NCBI GenBank assembly: GCA_004369045.1
Contig: ML213504.1
Span: forward strand, 1,970,894-2,034,893
Reading direction: 5' to 3'
DNA: 64,000 bases
From: Heliocybe sulcata
Taxonomy: Eukaryota > Basidiomycota > Agaricomycetes > Gloeophyllales > Gloeophyllaceae
Below are positions 34,627 to 48,634 of this stretch, piece after piece. Numbering within the stretch: position 1 is the first letter of the stretch; every line of letters starts with the position of its first letter. The notes beneath the pieces were generated by a model that made no database searches, was not told the DNA's origin, and saw nothing but the letters and a program-made list of their open reading frames with translations. Position numbers and translations under genes: made by a program.

Positions 34627-35604
34627 ATGTCTCAGCCTCCTCCGTACGGTGCACCTCACCCAGAAAACCCAGACAGGCGTCCTTTACCTCCCGGATGGAT
34701 TCAGCAATATGATGCTAAGTGAGTATGCCTGGATAGTGCGCCGCGCAAGCTGATCCTCATCACGATCTGTGCGACTTAGCTACAAGACTTGGTACGCGTC
34801 TGCAGTTATCATTTGGCGGCTTCAGTCTTTTGACCCAATTGTGTTTTACGAAGGTTCTACGTAAATACTGCAGAGAACCCGCCGCGGTCATCATGGGTCC
34901 ACCCTCTAGGTCCTCCTGGATCGCCTCAGCCTCAAAGTAACTATGGGCCACCTTCGGGGCCGCCTCCTGGTCAGTATGGTGGCCCAGGAGGGTACAACCA
35001 AGGCCCTCCCCAGAATCAATGGGGCGGCGCTCCGGATCGCGGCTATGGAGGTGGAGGATACAACCAGGGCGGATACGGCGGTCCTCCGCAGGGATATGGA
35101 GGGCCGCCACAGGGTGGATACGGTGGTCCTGGAGACTACCAGGGAGGCTACCAGCAGAGTCCTCAACAAGGAAGGGGTACGTGAACCTGTTGAATTCAGC
35201 TGTGCGGTCTAACCGACATCGCGGTATCCGCCTCACAGGCTGGTTCGGTGGCGGTAGCAGTAACAGCCCGCAGCCACAAGTTGTCTACCAGCAGGCGCCC
35301 CCAAAGAAGTCCGGGATGGGCATGGGCACAGCTCTCGCAGCTGGTGCGTCTGATTGCTCCTTCCATCGTTTGGTATTGTCGCTCATGCAGCCGCGAATAC
35401 AGGCGGAGCGGGTATCCTTGGTGGTGTACTTATCGGCGACATGATTGAGGATCATATCGAAGATGACGAGCGTGATGCTTACCAAGACGGTACGTATCCT
35501 CATTCTCTCTACCGGCTCGCAGTGATAGTGACACGGGATTCGCAGGTTATCAAGATGGTGCCGACAACGACTATGGTGGTGGGGACGGTGGCGGGGACTG
35601 GTAA
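34627..35604 (+). CDS. WW-domain protein with Gly/Tyr/Gln-rich tail
   Basis: One N-terminal WW domain, which binds Pro-rich peptides: LPPGWIQQYDAN, YKTW, FYVNTAENPPRSSWVHP, with both signature Trp and the final Pro. It is spread over three exons, the middle one 12 nt (34780-34791). After it the protein is low-complexity Gly/Tyr/Gln/Pro (GGYGGPPQGYGG), then a Gly-Ala helix (GMGMGTALAAGAG, GGAGILGGVLIGDMIED) and an acidic Asp/Gly/Tyr end. Such WW plus Gly-Ala proteins are common in basidiomycetes; their function is unknown. ATG 34627, TAA 35602-35604. Confidence 0.85.
34780..34791 (+). other. 12-nt microexon inside the WW domain
   Basis: CTACAAGACTTG between an acceptor TTAG and a donor GTACGC. 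It supplies Tyr-Lys-Thr and, with the next exon, Trp, so the domain reads DAN-YKT-WFYVN. Leaving it out keeps frame but deletes the centre of the fold. Confidence 0.85.
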
Positions 35605-36323
35605 TTATATTGCTAGGAGCATTCAATGTCCCTTCTTTTATTCTGACGTTGTATATTGGTGTATATTATGACGGTTTCCAGATCACGAATTGTGGTTCGT
35701 CCTGTTAATGCATAAACGCCAGTTACAGGTTTTTCTCGGGTGTATCAGGGCTGGCAGTCCTTGCAAGATGGGAAGTCATGGCAATCAGCAGTAGCCCCGC
35801 AAGTTTTCAGACTCCAAGATATAACTGTACAGGGCAAAGAGCTCGGAGGTGGTCCCCGTCCATCTCCCGCAAGGTCGTGTCATCCCATTCTTATGTCTTC
35901 CATTTGCTTTAAGTGAAGGGGTCCTAACGAGGTTAGTCTAGCGATTGCGATGTTCGACGGTTCTTTAATACTACACAGATAAGAAGATCATCAGCTCTCA
36001 TGTTACGGTCTATCAAGCCTGTCTTGACGTTGTACCACTAAGTGATGTCACAACACGGGATATTGCTGCTCTGACTTCGCGAACCATCTGACGGACCGGG
36101 TCGCCATCAAATCTACGCGTCTTTCTTCAATTCGTATCCAACGAACGCGGTACTCGAAGTCTTGTGATGCATACTTTTGATGGGGAGCCCACAACATGGT
36201 CATATGAACGAGCGGGGTGGCCCGGTGTCGTCAACATGACATAAAACCATGCAGGCCTCTGTGATACGAAGGGGTCTGTGCATCTTGCTCTAACAAGGCT
36301 ATAGGACTCTACAGGACGCGAAG
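35605..36323. other. Intergenic between two same-strand genes
   Basis: 719 bp. No recognisable gene, repeat or RNA was seen. The distal half is presumably the sugar transporter promoter. Confidence 0.5.
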
Positions 36324-38535
36324 ATGTGGATTTTGCCTGCCCGAGGGAAGTGGCTCGTCTGGGCTATTACAGGTGAGATATCTGAGCGTTACTTGCCAGG
36401 CCAGTTGCTAAGATGTTTCATTATAGCATGTTGCTGCCAGGGATTTCTACTCCTGGGATATGACCAAGGGGTTATGTCAGGCATTGTGAGCTATCATCTG
36501 TATATCTGAGTTGCTCAATAGCTACACATAGCTTCGTCGCACAGATTGGTGCCGACAACCAGTTCGGGAGGGACTTCGGACATCCCGATCCTGCGCTTCA
36601 GGGAACTATTGTGAGACTATTATCGCTGCTCAATAATGCTTCGCTAATCTCTCGGCGTAGGTTGCGATATATGTAAGTTCGACCCTCGTCATAAGGCCGT
36701 TAATTCTGACAGCGGGCTTCAGGACATAGGATGTGCAATTGGCAGCCTCTTCGTATTCTTCTTTGGGGAAGCTATCGGACGGAAGCGGATGATTATGGCT
36801 GGGGCCTCCACCATGCTCGTGGGCACCGTCCGTACAGTTTATTTCACGCCCCGTTCCGCGTCTCACTGTTTGATTACCATGCAGGCTATATTGACAAGCT
36901 CGACCACAGTGGCGCAGCTTCTTGTTGGGCGGATAGTCACCGGCATTGTGAGCAGCTCCCCTTGTGCCCATGTCTAATCCTCGTGGCTCAATGACAGCGG
37001 CCCTTTTCTAGGGCAACGGCTTCAACTCCTCCTCTATACCAGTCTACCAATCAGAGACCTGCGGTGGCGCCATTCGTGGTAGGCTCGTGTGCCTGAACTC
37101 TACCGTAACCATCATAGGTCTAGTCATCGTGCGTGCTCTTATACAAGTACTGCAGTGGTATACTGAGACACCACTTAGGCATACTGGCTGGACTACGGCA
37201 TGTCCTTCGTCTCCGGGCCCGCTCAATGGCGCCTTCCAGTGGGGTTTCAGGCCTTTTTTGCGCTCTGCCTCCTCCTGCAGGGCATGATGCTTCCTGACTC
37301 CCCCCGCTGGCTTCTAGCGCACGGTCAGCCCGAGGAGGCTTCAAAGATCCTTGCGCAGTTAGCGGACACTGACGATTTGAACGACCCGGAGGTGGTGTTG
37401 AAGATGAAGGAGATTGAGGTTAGCTTGGAGCAGGAGAGCGCGGGAGGGCCGTTCAGGTATGCGGAGCTGCTGGAGGGAGGACCGTTGGGGAATTTTAGGA
37501 GGATATGCTTGTGCGTTGCTGTGAATGTTATGCAGCAGTTTACTGGGTGCGTGATTATGTGATACGTTGCATGTTCTCTTCGGTGACATTACTGCCATAG
37601 ATCAAACATGATCAAGTGCGTATACAGCTGCCTTATAGACAAAGTCCGACAATTGATGCGTCCTCAGCTATCTCGCTCCAGTAGTATACCAGAATACCAT
37701 GGGTCTCTCTCGGAATCTCTCGCTCGTACTGGGTGGCGGCACGGCTTGCACCTATATGGTCGCGTCCTTCATCCCGCTCTGGGTAAGCCCGAGTCCGCCA
37801 TCCACCGTTCTCCCTCGCATCTCATCATTGCATACCTGATTCAGACGGTTGACCGCTACGGCCGCCGCATTCTCCTGATGATATCCGCTACAGGCTTGTC
37901 GGTGTGCTTCATATTGGCGTCGATCTTGCTCTCGGTTGGCACAGAGGGTGCGGCGTACGGCGCGACGGCGATGGTGTTCATATTCCAGATATTCTTGGGA
38001 ATCGGGTACTTACCTATTGTAAGTGGTGCTGCTCTGAAACGCAGAGGGCAAGGTGTACTAACTAACGTCCCCGTTTATCTTAGCCGTGGTTGTACCCAGC
38101 TGAAGTATGTCTACCTTCCTCGCATCGACATCATCACTACTGACTGAACATCTATCCTAGATCACCACGACCCGCATCCGCGCCCGCGGCTCCGCCCTCG
38201 CCTCCTTCTTCAACTGGATGTGCGTCTTCGCAGTGGTGGAAATGACGCCCCCGGCCATCGCCAACATTTCCTGGCGCGTCTTCATCATCTTCGCCGTCTT
38301 CAACGCGTGCTGGGTGCCCCTCGTCTACTTTTTCTTCCCCGAGACCAAGGGGCTCGAATTGGAGGATGTGGACCATATATTTGAGAAGGGTGGGATCACG
38401 GGCGGGGTGTGGGGCGCGAAGGGAGGGAGGACGGTGGAAGCGAGGGCGATTAGGAGGGATGTGGAGGAGAAGGACAGGGAAGGGGTGGAGGTTAGGGAGG
38501 TGCGGGGGAAGGAGGATAAGAGTGAGACTGATTGA
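36324..38535 (+). CDS. MFS sugar transporter
   Basis: Twelve-span plasma-membrane hexose/sugar-type transporter. Signatures in order: LLLGYDQGVMSGIV in TM1, GCAIGSLFVFFFGEAIGRKR (loop 2-3), LLVGRIVTGIGNG, LPDSPRWLLAHGQPEEA (PESPR-type), VNVMQQFTGSN in TM7, TVDRYGRRILL (loop 8-9) and the cytosolic FFFPETKGLELEDVD. The tail is charged (DVEEKDREGVEVREV). Substrate not deducible. About eight introns of 50-70 nt; the first joins WAIT-ACCCQGF across 36373-36426. ATG 36324, stop TGA 38533-38535. It ends 90 bp from the convergent KRR1 stop. Confidence 0.92.
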
Positions 38536-38625
38536 TTGGAAGAAGTCATCTGGCTGGATGTATATTACATATTCCGTTTTGTACAATAGAACTACCCTAA
38601 AGCCACGAGCAAATGAGTCCTCCGC

Positions 38626-40186
<1,561 letters not shown>

Positions 40187-40352
40187 GAAGGAACGGAACA
40201 AGGAATTTTGCCACTTTCCGAGATTCTAATGAGAATGAGGGCACCCACGTGGGTGTGGCAGTGCTGCATCATGTCGCCGATGGCTGCGTTTGTTTCCGTT
40301 ATTCTCTTGCTATACATCCTTCTTACACTTTCTCTGATTGCATTTGCCGGCC
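40187..40352. promoter_or_regulatory. Short bidirectional promoter, KRR1 (-) / NCBP3-like (+)
   Basis: 166 bp between two divergent ATGs, inferred only from arrangement. No TATA box stands out. Confidence 0.5.
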
Positions 40353-41584
40353 ATGGACATGGCAATTGACAATGAAATGGCGCCGGAAATCACGCCTCTC
40401 TCGTACGATGGGTCTGTTCCGTACGAAGACCAAGTCGGCTCTACCGACGCGCTCCCGTCGCTTGCGACCCGCATCGGCCAGACCAAGGTATACCTCCTCT
40501 CGGACGCAAGCGGGGCGAAGGGAAAGGTGCGCTGGCAGCATGCAATTCGGAGGTGACAAGTCAGGGATAATTAATGTGAGAGTTTTGACAATGGTAAGCG
40601 CAAACGCGGGGAGGATCTGGGAGAGGATATGGAGGAGGACGTTGTGGATGAAGAAGGTGCGTGTTCTGTTCCGACTACTACCAGGGGACAATACTGACTG
40701 GAAATGGGCTATCACCAGATCTGACATACAGAGGGAATGCCATACTGCTCCAGGGCCCGCCCATTGCACACCTTCCCACTACAAACCTCCTCGCCTACGC
40801 CACCCACTTCGATGCCCACCCACTGGGCCTCGAATGGATCAATGACACGACTTGCGTGCTTGTCTTTGAATCTAAAGCCTCCGCCCGGCAAGGACACCGC
40901 TTCCTCGTCAAATCCCCCACCGAAGAACCCGACCCCGAAGGCTTCCTCACAGCCAAGCCCATCCCCATTGCCCTCTGGCCGCCGGAGGAGCGCATCAACA
41001 AGAGTTTAGGCAAGGGGGAGGGGCTGAAAGGCACGCTGCGCATGCGGTGGGCGCTGCACGACGACGTCAAGAGGAAGGGAGCGAAGCGGGAGAGCGAGTT
41101 TTACAAGAAGCATGGGGCCAGAGCGGGGAAGGAGGGGTACTTTTCGCCTCCGCCTGAGAGTGGGCCGCGAAAGAAGATAAGGAGGGAAAGGGGCGAGGAT
41201 GAGCTTCGGGTGGAGCTGGATAACGATCTGGACGACTTCCTCGCGGAAGACGAGCCCGAACGCGCGTCGTCACCTCCCAGCAAGATGCGCTCAGATCAGC
41301 TTGTCGGCGACAGGCGGAGCCTTCTGGAGCGGACTTCAGTTATGCGCGAGCAGCCGGTTAGTCTGGTGGATCGGATTACGAAGTCGCTGCCTCGTCGGAG
41401 AGGAGACAGAGGGGAGAGGGGAGGCACGCGGGAATGGGATAGAGGGAAGGATGAAGAGGAGGCGCCTCCGAGGAGGAGAAGGAGCAGGGAAAAAGAGCTC
41501 CCCGAGAGGAGGGAGAGGCCTCAGAAGAAGACGCAGCAGGAGTTGGATGATGAGTTGGACGCGTTCTTAAACGAGGGTCGGTGA
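40353..41584 (+). CDS. NCBP3-like nuclear cap-binding protein
   Basis: Resembles nuclear cap-binding subunit 3 (NCBP3), an alternative partner of the cap-binding complex in mRNA export. Start MDMAIDNEMAPEI at 40353. The RRM-like core reads RGNAILLQGPPIAHLPTTN, LLAYATHFDAHPLGLEWIND, TTCVLVFESKASARQG, comparable with the family's WIND/WLDDxSCNVVW block. The last exon (about 40731-41584) continues with a Lys/Arg/Glu-rich region (RRRGDRGERGGTREWD, PPRRRRSREKELPERR) and ends LDDELDAFLNEGR, like the C-terminal block of the CHTOP/UIF-type export adaptors. Three short introns in the 5' part. ATG choice: the first in the open frame. Confidence 0.75.
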
Positions 41585-42201
41585 ATAGATGGTGACTGTA
41601 TCAGCTTGTATCGTATTTGTTGTATAATGGCTGTGAAACCAGTACATCCCATTTCGCACAACTCTGTCAGAATATTGGCGTGCCTACCGCATCTCCGTGG
41701 ATTCAGTCATGCCCGCTCCTTAATACTTGTACTACCTCACGCGAGAATGTGGCTCGCCAAGTTATTTCGCGTCGATGGAGGTACCGTATTCACATCCACT
41801 CTTGTAGGCTACCGCTGTCTGGTCTGTGTAGAACTAGGCTTGCAGAAATATGTAGGCCGCTCTCGGGGTATATACGAAACTCTAGGATGAGCGGGGGGCC
41901 CTTTGGGATGAAGCGGAAATTTAGACATAGAGAGGTCTTGGAAAGAACGAACCAAAAGAAATGAAGGTAAAAGACTAGGATACGACTGATGAAGACTTTT
42001 TTGCATGTGGTTGTTTCATCCGTGAATTGTTCTTCATTAAGTGCAGTCTGAGCCACAATGTGACGTTACAATACGAGCACGTGATGCAGTGACATCCGTG
42101 CAAGGTTTGTTGTCGTGGCGTTCTCCTTCCTCCTCCGACTTCAAGTTCATATTACCTCCTTGACTTCTGGCAGCATTGACACTTCAATTTTACCCATAGG
42201 A
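41585..42201. other. Intergenic between two same-strand genes
   Basis: 617 bp without a recognisable gene. A CACGTGATG word lies near 42079. An open frame reaches upstream of the next gene's ATG but has no start of its own. Confidence 0.45.
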
Positions 42202-43479
42202 ATGCAGGGTCTTAGAGGCGCGGTTCACTACTTTCCACCAGGCCCGGCTGGTATCGACGATGACGACGAGGAGGCGCTCTCGGACGGCGACGGCTTGTCT
42301 CAGCCTGGTCGCCCCACTGGTGGAAGTCTTTTAGCGCGCTTGAGAAGCAGGGTCGTCTCCCCTCTGGGTGGTATATTCTCGGGCTCACACTCTGGTTATC
42401 GGAGCATCAACGTGAACGCGAACACGCTGCCGAGCAACGGCTCTGAGGCAACGATTTTCTCTACTGGCACGCAGTCTACTCTTTCTGGCCATGGATCGAA
42501 TGGGTCTGTCTCTTCTGGGCTATCGGATCAGACTTGCGTTTCCTCGATACAACCTAGCGACTCGAGACAGCGGGCGTGTACTTGGTTCAACGAGCACGAA
42601 CTTGTGCAGGTGGAGTACGACCAGGGAAAGTTGAAGGAAATCAAGAAAGGGAAGAAGCCGGAGAAGCCTGCTGTAAGAACCCTCATTGCGACGTCCTAGT
42701 ATTTTACACAGAATATCGGTCTCGATGTATGCAGGACCACGACGCGCTCCTCGCGGACGCGCCTCAGTCCGCCGGGGAAAGCCGCGGAACGAACACCCCA
42801 GCGCAAGAAGAAGACGGCGAATGGGTCGGCCTCTCCTACACCCTCGCGCTGAGCAAGCGGTCCGATTGCCACACGCCCACCCCGGGCGAGCACTCCAAAT
42901 CGCGCGAGGCGTGGGCCGCGCTCGCCCCGCCCGAGGCGCGCTTCCAAGAATGGATGTCCTGGCGGAGGACCCTCGATACGGTCCAGTTCGACGAGAAGGC
43001 GCGGGCGCGGGCGAAGATGTACGTGGACGAAAGGAGAGTACGAGAGTGGTTGGCTTGCCAGGTACGGCGCCCCGGTTCCCCTCCATCCTGCATACAACCC
43101 GTTGTGAAAATAACACGCTGAACGCGCCCTTGGCACGCCGCTCGAAAATCCGTCCGACGCCGCATTGTGATTCGCTCCTGCCTAGCCGGGCGTAGTAACC
43201 GCCGAAGAAGCGAGGTACCTGAAAGAGTGCCTCGCGTCCGTCGTCCAACAACGCCCCGTGAGTACCGCTCTCCCCATAAAATGCCGCCGTGCTTACTCAC
43301 TACTCGGTTCCCTAATATCGTTGCGTCCTCGGTCTCATGACGACTGTCCGGCCGTATTCCTTTGGCTGCTCGTGGTCGTCACACAGGACCCATACATTCC
43401 CGTGCAGAAGCACAACCTTGCTTGGCGCCTCAAGAGGTCCCGGTCGTGCGGGTGCCTGCGCGAACTCAGACGCGACTAA
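42202..43479 (+). CDS. Unidentified conserved-looking protein
   Basis: ATG at 42202 opens MQGLRGAVHYFPPGPAGID and a Ser/Gly-rich first exon (SRVVSPLGGIFSGSHSGY) ending in VQVEYDQGKLKEIKKGKK. Later exons read WVGLSYTLALSKRSD, RFQEWMSWRRTLDTVQF, VDERRVREWLAC, EEARYLKECLASVVQQRP and DPYIPVQKHNLAWRLKR. They are hydrophilic, helical in feel and without a motif I can name. I end it at TAA 43477-43479, but an exon at about 43530-43638 (TLAFWLRRRDHVQSRS to DNAPF) after a good acceptor (CCCTTTAG) may be the true last exon, with a weak GT donor after LKR. Probably a fungal-specific protein. Confidence 0.6.
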
Positions 43480-44293
43480 ATGATCAATACTTGGCAATCG
43501 CATTTCTTTCACCCTTTAGGACTCTGGACTCTGGCCTTCTGGCTTCGCCGGCGCGACCATGTACAATCCAGATCGTCCTCCGCAGCTGGTCTCGCCCCTA
43601 CTGATACCTGCAAGTACGACAACGCTCCATTCTAAAGTCTCTGGCGCCTATCTCTTGCAGCGTCGCTCTGTCTCGAAACTTCCATCGGGCGTCGATAGTT
43701 CCGACATTCCTGCGTGTCAGCACCAGAAGCTTTGTTCTCTCCGTTCCTGTTCCTGTATACTCCCGAAATATGTATCACCCAATTGAGGCCCTATTAATAT
43801 GTTGCACCCTTGATTTGCCTTGTGGGCACTGGTACGCTCCTTCCACACCGCGAACAGCTCAGCGGCACTCAGTCAGGGGTATGCTGTGTACCGGTGTCAC
43901 CAAGTACCGGTGGGCATGCAGAGCTACGTGGTACCAATGAGCGCTCATCATGCATATTCATAGGCCATGATCAACGAGGTTTTGATAGTCTAGGTAAGGC
44001 GGTTCGCGGAGATAGGTAGCTCTATAGGTTGTCCATGTTATTATGCGGGGCAACGAATATAGCTCTTGTACAGGGTCCCATTGTATTTTGCTGGCGGCTT
44101 CGGCATAGGTGCAAAATAAGACAATTACAACGAATTCGACCATGTCGACAATGTTACAGCAGAGAAAGCAAAAGCAGAGCAGTCTCCTCGAATCACCAAC
44201 GATAGTTCCCCAAAGAAAGTCAGCCGAATTACAACGTATATGCGCACTACTTCGGTTTGTTTGAGTTCTGCAGTTCATCTTCCATACGAATTA
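43480..44293. other. Intergenic between convergent genes, perhaps with a last exon of the upstream gene
   Basis: 814 bp. The first 160 bp may hold a terminal exon (see previous entry). The rest shows nothing recognisable. Confidence 0.4.
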
Positions 44294-47200
44294 TTATGCC
44301 GCAGCCTCCTTCTCCTGCTTGCAGCAGGACAACCAGGCAAACCACATCATCGTCTTCAGCTGCAGCACATCTTCTTTCCACTGCTGAGCCTGGTTCTGCT
44401 GCCGGAACTCCTTCGTCAGGTTCTCACATCGCGCGACGTTCTCCGGGCTGACGAAATCGATGGCGACTTTGATGCAGTCGGATAAGTTGCAGACCTACAC
44501 GAAGTATTCAGTAAGATAAATCTAGAAGGAAAGAGAGATGAGTGTTACCTGGTGTGCGCACCCCGCGGGTATGAACACCGCTTCCCCAGGCTTCTGGTAG
44601 ACTCTGTAACTCTGCACGCCGTACGACTTGTACAGCTCCTCTCTTGACGCAGAGTCGAGGTACACCGTCTGGCTATGAATGGGGTCGTTCTGGAAGGTCC
44701 CCTTGAATTTCTTCCTGAGGAACTTGCGCAGAGCATCTGCATCTTCCGCACGGTACAGATCCCAGACTGCCATACCCGGAGTACCGTCTGGACAGGGCGC
44801 AGCATGTGTCATGACATTGAGAGCATCTGCCATGTCCATGTGAAGACGGGTCGACCCCTTACTCCCGGGGTTTTCTGAAGACGCCATCGCATTGTACATC
44901 TTGGGTCCTACAGAGAATCGTGAGCTAAGCTGGAAACTAGGATGCATTACTAGGAATGCCGTACCGATATCAGGTGCCACTGTATTTGAAGGGAAGTGGG
45001 ACGCAAGATTCAACACGCCGTCGCGGCGCACGTAGTTTGGTACAGGGACGGCTTGACTGAAATCTTCGAACAATTCCGGGAACGCGGTACTAAACTCTGT
45101 TGACGATGGCCAATCCTGTTACGTAGTTGTAAATTCTCATTTCCTAGTCCGTATGGCCGATACACCCACCTTCAACTTCCAACACTGCTCTCGCCCCTCA
45201 TACCTGCCGAAATCCTGGAAGAAGTCCCGGACGTTAACCCGCTTATTCTGGTCCGTCTGGCATTCCACAATGAGGCATGCCTGCGACCCATACTTCTCTA
45301 TGAAGTACTCTGGCGTCCACCGGACCTTGAACTTCGGTAGAAGTCCAGTGACAACAAGAGGCTCGCCCTTGGCCCATAGAGGTCGGAAGACATCATCGGT
45401 CAACTCTTCATCTGTGAAGTACTTTATAGGATGAGTCGGTACTTCGATTACAGGCCTCGGCGAGGCTGCCGCAGGAATGGAAGCATGGCCTCCTTGAGAC
45501 TCGCCCTCAGGTGATGTGGCGGGCGTGTCCAGCGTCGTAGTAGGCGACAAATCATTTTCATGCTCCTGCGACGGCGAAATGAGACTATCCCTGTCCTGCG
45601 GAGAGGTGGGCGCAGCCACCTCGGACGCGGCTGGTGCTGAGTTATCATGAAGTGCGGGATCAATGACGTTCACTTGTACAGCATCCGCATCGCTGTCGTT
45701 ATCTAGCAACGCCTGCATCTCCGTGATCGCGGTGTCCAGCTCCTCCTTGCAGAACCGCGACATAGGGCAAAATTCAGATACCTGGTGCTCCGTCCGCTTG
45801 TTGCACGCCAGGAAAAAGGGATTCGCGTGTGCGTGCCTTTCGCGTTTGGCTTGCTGGGCGGCTATGTCAATATCTCGCGCACCAGGTTCCAGCTTCGTCA
45901 GCTCCTTCACTTGCTGGTAGCACTCGCCGCACGCTTCTCGGCCGCATATACGGCACATCCAGCTGCTGGAGAAGATAGACGTGTTGCACGTATCTGCCAA
46001 GGGAGTCGATATAAATACATAAGGGAAGCACAGACTTACTTACCACACGTCGCACGGACATCGCTCTCTCTTGGTCGCCGGATAACGCCTTCGATGGACA
46101 GATGTCCCTGCTCTTCTTTCAAAGTCGGAAGGAGAGCTTTAGCCACCGTTCGCTAATCACAGAAGGACTGTTAATACTAACAGACGAACCACTACATGAC
46201 GATCGTACCTTGACTCGCAGTATATACTGCGGACTCAAGTCCACATTCCATTTCTGCGGAAACTTCATCGTAGGCAAGTCAGGCTTCTGGTTCTCGACGA
46301 AGCTGATGCCGATAATCTTCCTCTCGGGCGAGTCATCTTTGAGAAAGTACCGAATGCCTTGGAATCGGCACTGGTCGCCAGCCCACCGGCGCGTGCAAGA
46401 AACACATCGAGGAAACGAGTCTTGCTTGTATCGATTGGACATGCACCTAGCGAATTGGAGTTCCGGACGGACAGTCCCTTGTGCTCCCGGCATTCGGATG
46501 CCTTCGTCGCATGCAACATGCAGCTTGACTAGATGGAGCAGAGAATTAGACTGAGACCTGCAAATGAGGAGCACAGGCGGCTTGTCGATAATTACCCTCC
46601 CCGTTGGGTGATTTATCTTGGGCTTTGTCGTTGGAGCCTACGTATATTGCTGGGGTTAACCTGTTGAATTGCGCTGGATAATAGGAGACGGTGCGAAATG
46701 ATAAATAGTGGTACTGTTATCGAATATGCAGTAAGACACACCGTTATGCGCTTGAATTTTCGCGGCCTCAGCTCTTCGTTTCTTGTTGAATCCCCTCTTC
46801 GACGAGCCCGGTACTGTTCACTTGAGATGAACAGCCTGCCCCTTCGAACAGGAGATTCGCGCTGGAAAATGCTCACCAGGACTGTCAGTTGCGGAAGACT
46901 TCCCTTTACCTTTCTTACTCTTGGCAGGTCGCTGATCCTGCTCGTCGCTATCACTTGTGGGTCGTTTCTGCGCCTGAGGCGGAGGCTGAGCTGCCATGGG
47001 CGTTGTAGCTATCGGTGCTTGCATCGTGTAAGGGACAGCCATCACCCAGCCAGAATAAGGCACAACCCAAGATGCTTGTGGTACGCGCGCCTGGGACGTT
47101 GGATCCTGTTCGACACTGGCACGAGCGGCCAGACGTACAGAAGCCCTCTCGGAGGGCTGGTACACACCTGTATGTCCTGGGGTCCATGGCCATTGAGAGT

Positions 47201-47923
47201 CTGCAGAAACAAGTACCGTACCTGGCGGCCCGGCAAAGGCCATTGCCGCTTGCGGGATAGCTTGATGCATAAACATATCTAAAATACACCGTGTTGAGAA
47301 CGTGTAGGTACCATATGATAGCAAGTATAGTGCCTACTCTTGGCAGCCTGGTCGCCTTGCGTAGCTAGACGCACACGTGAGTTGGAAGGGAGTATAACGG
47401 CGATGGATAGTATCACTCACGGGTCCGTTCGTCAGAGAACATTTGCTGTGGTATCATAGGAACATATGCAGCTTGCGTATCTGCCGTAAGATTACCAGGC
47501 GGTTGGGGCCAGGGCATCATTCCAAAAGCCATCTGAGGTTCGCCGCCGCGCTGAGGACTTCCTTGGGGTGGACCATGTTCTTGACAATGATATAAAGATC
47601 AGCAGTAAATATGACAGTACGCGATACTGACCGGTCTGCGTTCTCGGCCGCTCCGGCGACTCTTCCTCGACGCTCTGCTGCGTCTGCTCCCAGTTTGCGG
47701 CCCTTAAGCTGTAGGACAGGCTTGATGCGGAGCTGGATTGGCTCTGTCCGCGATAAGCATGGCCATGATGTTGGCTAGGTGGGTGTCCTGGGGCGTTGAA
47801 GGTAGGTAGTTGTGCGTGATCGGCGTAAGAGCTCGACTCGACTGTTGGGCCCGAGGCCACAGGATTCAAGAGTTGCGTGATCGATGTCCGCTTCGGAGCA
47901 TGTAACTCCTGCAGAGAATTCAT
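44294..47923 (-). CDS. JmjC-domain histone demethylase, KDM3/JHDM2 type
   Basis: Fe(II)/2-oxoglutarate-dependent chromatin oxygenase; KDM3 members remove H3K9 methyl marks. From the N-terminus: about 280 disordered residues (Ser, Gln, Pro), a basic KKGKGKSS stretch, a Cys-rich atypical zinc region (CVSCTRRWAGDQCRF, CNTSIFSSSWMCRICG, REACGECYQQ), an acidic linker, then the JmjC domain with iron ligands H and D in TRLHMDMADALNVMTH and the distal His in FIPAGCAHQV, plus KVAIDFVSPENV. These match KDM3 layout and suggest an active enzyme. It ends EKEAAA at 44294-44296. About a dozen short introns. ATG 47921-47923. Substrate is inferred from family only. Confidence 0.87.
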
Positions 47924-48634
47924 GGCTGCAGGAGGGCAAGAAGAAATAAGCAAGAAAGTGCGGAGAGAGTAGTCAGACTGCCTTGTAGTACTAGTTGCAG
48001 AAGGTCGTGGTGGGCGAGAAGTACCCCGAACGAATTCAAGCCGCGCCGCGGAGCGTAAATTATAGAGCGCCTAACAGCGACACTAATAGTGGCATTCACG
48101 GGTATTAATAACGTCTATTATACACGAGATGCGAAACGCACAGCGTCCGCGCCTGCTTCGCGGGGTCCAATTCTAATTCTCTTTCGGATTGAATGGCATC
48201 GCAATTAGCAACCTTCAATCATGTATGCATTGCAAATGTAGCGCCAGTCTACGGCCCAGTAATACCCAGATAGTGAAAGATGGCCCTCTATCTACTACGG
48301 TAGGCATGCGTGTTCGTCAAGTAGTGCTAGATGAATATGTGGTACGTATACAAGTGTGCGGCAGCCGGCCTTCTCGTGTAGGTATCCGACCGTCTGCATT
48401 AAATCGCAGGTTGAGTACATAGGGTAAGCGCATAAACACAGATCAACTTAAACAAAGAAGGAGCGTAGCTGTCAACTTAAAACCCTCAAAAGACTAGAAA
48501 TGAACAAGCGTGAACTTCAAGCACAGACAAGAACCTCATAGCATCTTGCGTAGGTACCCGGCGACGCTCGGCAGATATGGCGTGAGTAGCGGCAAGGCGA
48601 GCCATACCACGAACCCAAGCGTCGCCCAACCCCG
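47924..48634. other. Intergenic between two same-strand genes
   Basis: 711 bp, promoter side of the KDM3-like gene and 3' flank of SSK1. No gene recognised. Confidence 0.5.

Noticed and set aside
42520-43251. Minus-strand frame of 243 codons
   Set aside because: Overlaps exons of the + strand gene that show phase-consistent introns; Arg/Gly-rich shadow.
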